NCBI GenBank assembly: GCA_937872275.1
Contig: CALMSE010000078.1
Span: 1-5,494, forward strand
Direction of reading: 5' to 3'
Source: an uncultured Leucobacter sp.
GTDB taxonomy: Bacteria; Actinomycetota; Actinomycetes; Actinomycetales; Microbacteriaceae
Length of the DNA stretch: 5,494 nt
The translations under genes and the position numbers were made by a program. The notes under the pieces were generated by a model, which was given only the letters and a program-made list of their open reading frames with translations, did not search any database and had not been told where the DNA came from. The stretch's first letter is position 1. Each line of letters opens with the position of its first letter. Below are positions 4,996 to 5,494 of this stretch, in pieces.

Positions 4996-5367
4996 ATGCA
5001 CTGGATCGTGCTGCTGGCGAGCGCCGTGATGGAGGCCGTCTGGGCGACCGCGCTCGGGCAATCCGAGGGGTTCAGGCGGCCCGCGCCGACCGTCGTGTTC
5101 TTCGTCGCGACCGCGCTCAGCATGCTGGGGCTCGGCTGGGCCATGAAGCGCATCCCCATCGGCACCGCCTACGCGGTGTGGACCGGGGTCGGGGCCGCGC
5201 TCACCGTCGGCTACGCGATGCTGACGGGCGACGAGGCGGCGTCGCCGTGGAAGATCGTGTTCATCGGCGGCATCATCGCCGCCGTGATCGGGCTGAAGCT
5301 CGCGCCGTCTGGTGCACGGGCCCCCGACGGCCGACGACGGTTTGGCGGTTCTGCGCCGGATTGCTAA
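4996..5367 (+). CDS. sugE: SMR-family guanidinium exporter subunit 2 with C-terminal extension
   Basis: Partner of the preceding gene; starts one base after its stop, with GGTGAG (4985-4990) as ribosome site inside the upstream gene. It keeps the Gdx residues Glu13, Trp16, Ser42, Tyr59 and Trp62 (motif GTAYAVWTGVGAALT, 56-70), but position 10 is Ala instead of Gly. Charges are reversed relative to subunit 1: loop 2 carries Lys51 and Arg52, loop 3 is acidic (Asp79, Glu80), and the tail is basic, predicting termini inside. The SMR domain ends near residue 103. About 20 further residues (PSGARAPDGRRRFGGSAPDC) are a low-complexity basic tail absent from ordinary members. The tail's DNA overlaps the tRNA-Leu promoter, and the TAA stop is the first three bases of its -10 box. 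The tail may be read-through into regulatory DNA and not a functional domain. Confidence 0.92.
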   Translation: MHWIVLLASAVMEAVWATALGQSEGFRRPAPTVVFFVATALSMLGLGWAMKRIPIGTAYAVWTGVGAALTVGYAMLTGDEAASPWKIVFIGGIIAAVIGLKLAPSGARAPDGRRRFGGSAPDC

Positions 5368-5370
5368 GCT
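5342..5370 (+). promoter_or_regulatory. Promoter of tRNA-Leu(CAG)
   Basis: TTGGCG (5342-5347), a 17-base spacer, and TAAGCT (5365-5370). Transcription would start near 5377, about 32 bases before the tRNA. The promoter lies inside the last codons of the second exporter gene. Confidence 0.7.
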
Positions 5371-5408
5371 GATGTGGTTGTCGGCGTTTCGGCGCGCGGC
5401 AGCGACTC

Positions 5409-5492
5409 GCGCGAGTGGCGGAATTGGCAGACGCGCTGGCTTCAGGTGCCAGTGCCCGCAAGGGCGTGGGGGTTCAAGTCCCCCCTCGCGCA
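5409..5492 (+). tRNA. tRNA-Leu, anticodon CAG
   Basis: Complete 84-base class II tRNA. The acceptor stem is GCGCGAG 5409-5415 with CTCGCGC 5485-5491, fully paired, and the discriminator is A5492. The D region reads GCGGAATTGGCAGACGC. The anticodon stem is CTGGC/GCCAG around loop TTCAGGT, with anticodon CAG at 5443-5445, reading CUG codons. The long variable arm is GCCC-GCAA-GGGC (5454-5465), and the T arm is GGGGG/CCCCC around TTCAAGT. The bases after A5492 are CG, so CCA is not encoded and must be added by the CCA enzyme. Confidence 0.97.
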
Positions 5493-5494
5493 CG

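Noticed and set aside
3876..5165. 429-codon minus-strand frame across ybaK, the riboswitch and the SMR genes
   Set aside because: It runs out of frame through ybaK and antisense through two clear SMR genes and a riboswitch; low-complexity shadow.

Overview
The window is high-GC DNA of actinobacterial style. The evidence is strong G/C bias at third codon positions, two genes that look leaderless (a TANNNT -10 box six bases before the start codon), long GC-rich hairpins without U-tracts as terminators, and a tRNA gene with no encoded CCA. A Microbacteriaceae member (for example Leucobacter-like) is my best guess. It is an inference from style and protein flavour, not a measured assignment.

Layout from left to right. 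(1) Positions 1-1655, minus strand: an amino-acid ABC importer operon, with a lipoprotein substrate-binding protein followed by its permease. The permease runs off the left edge and no ATPase is in view. A very strong hairpin lies inside the first codons of the permease. (2) 1849-2739, plus strand: an AraC-family regulator, divergent from the importer and apparently leaderless. (3) A 19-bp perfect hairpin (2762-2808) separates it from a convergent minus-strand gene of the MoaF family (2820-3626). (4) A 305-base non-coding stretch (3627-3931) contains a 24-bp near-perfect inverted repeat just after ybaK. (5) 3932-4420, minus strand: a YbaK-type Cys-tRNA(Pro) deacylase, also apparently leaderless. 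(6) 4421-4679: a divergent intergenic region with a C11 tract, a promoter and a guanidine-III (ykkC-III) riboswitch. (7) 4680-5367, plus strand: two adjacent small multidrug resistance (SMR) genes of the Gdx/SugE guanidinium-exporter type. (8) 5409-5492: tRNA-Leu(CAG), whose promoter lies inside the 3' end of the second SMR gene.

The clearest functional unit is region 6-7. The riboswitch aptamer would sense guanidine and open the ribosome binding site of the first exporter gene. The two SMR proteins carry complementary charge patterns, as expected of an obligate antiparallel heterodimer. The riboswitch class is known. The points that merit a second look are its local expression platform, the extra 5' hairpin stacked on it, and the overlap of the second exporter's C-terminal extension with the tRNA promoter. 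The remainder is mostly ordinary housekeeping or accessory content. I see no CRISPR array, insertion sequence or phage gene.
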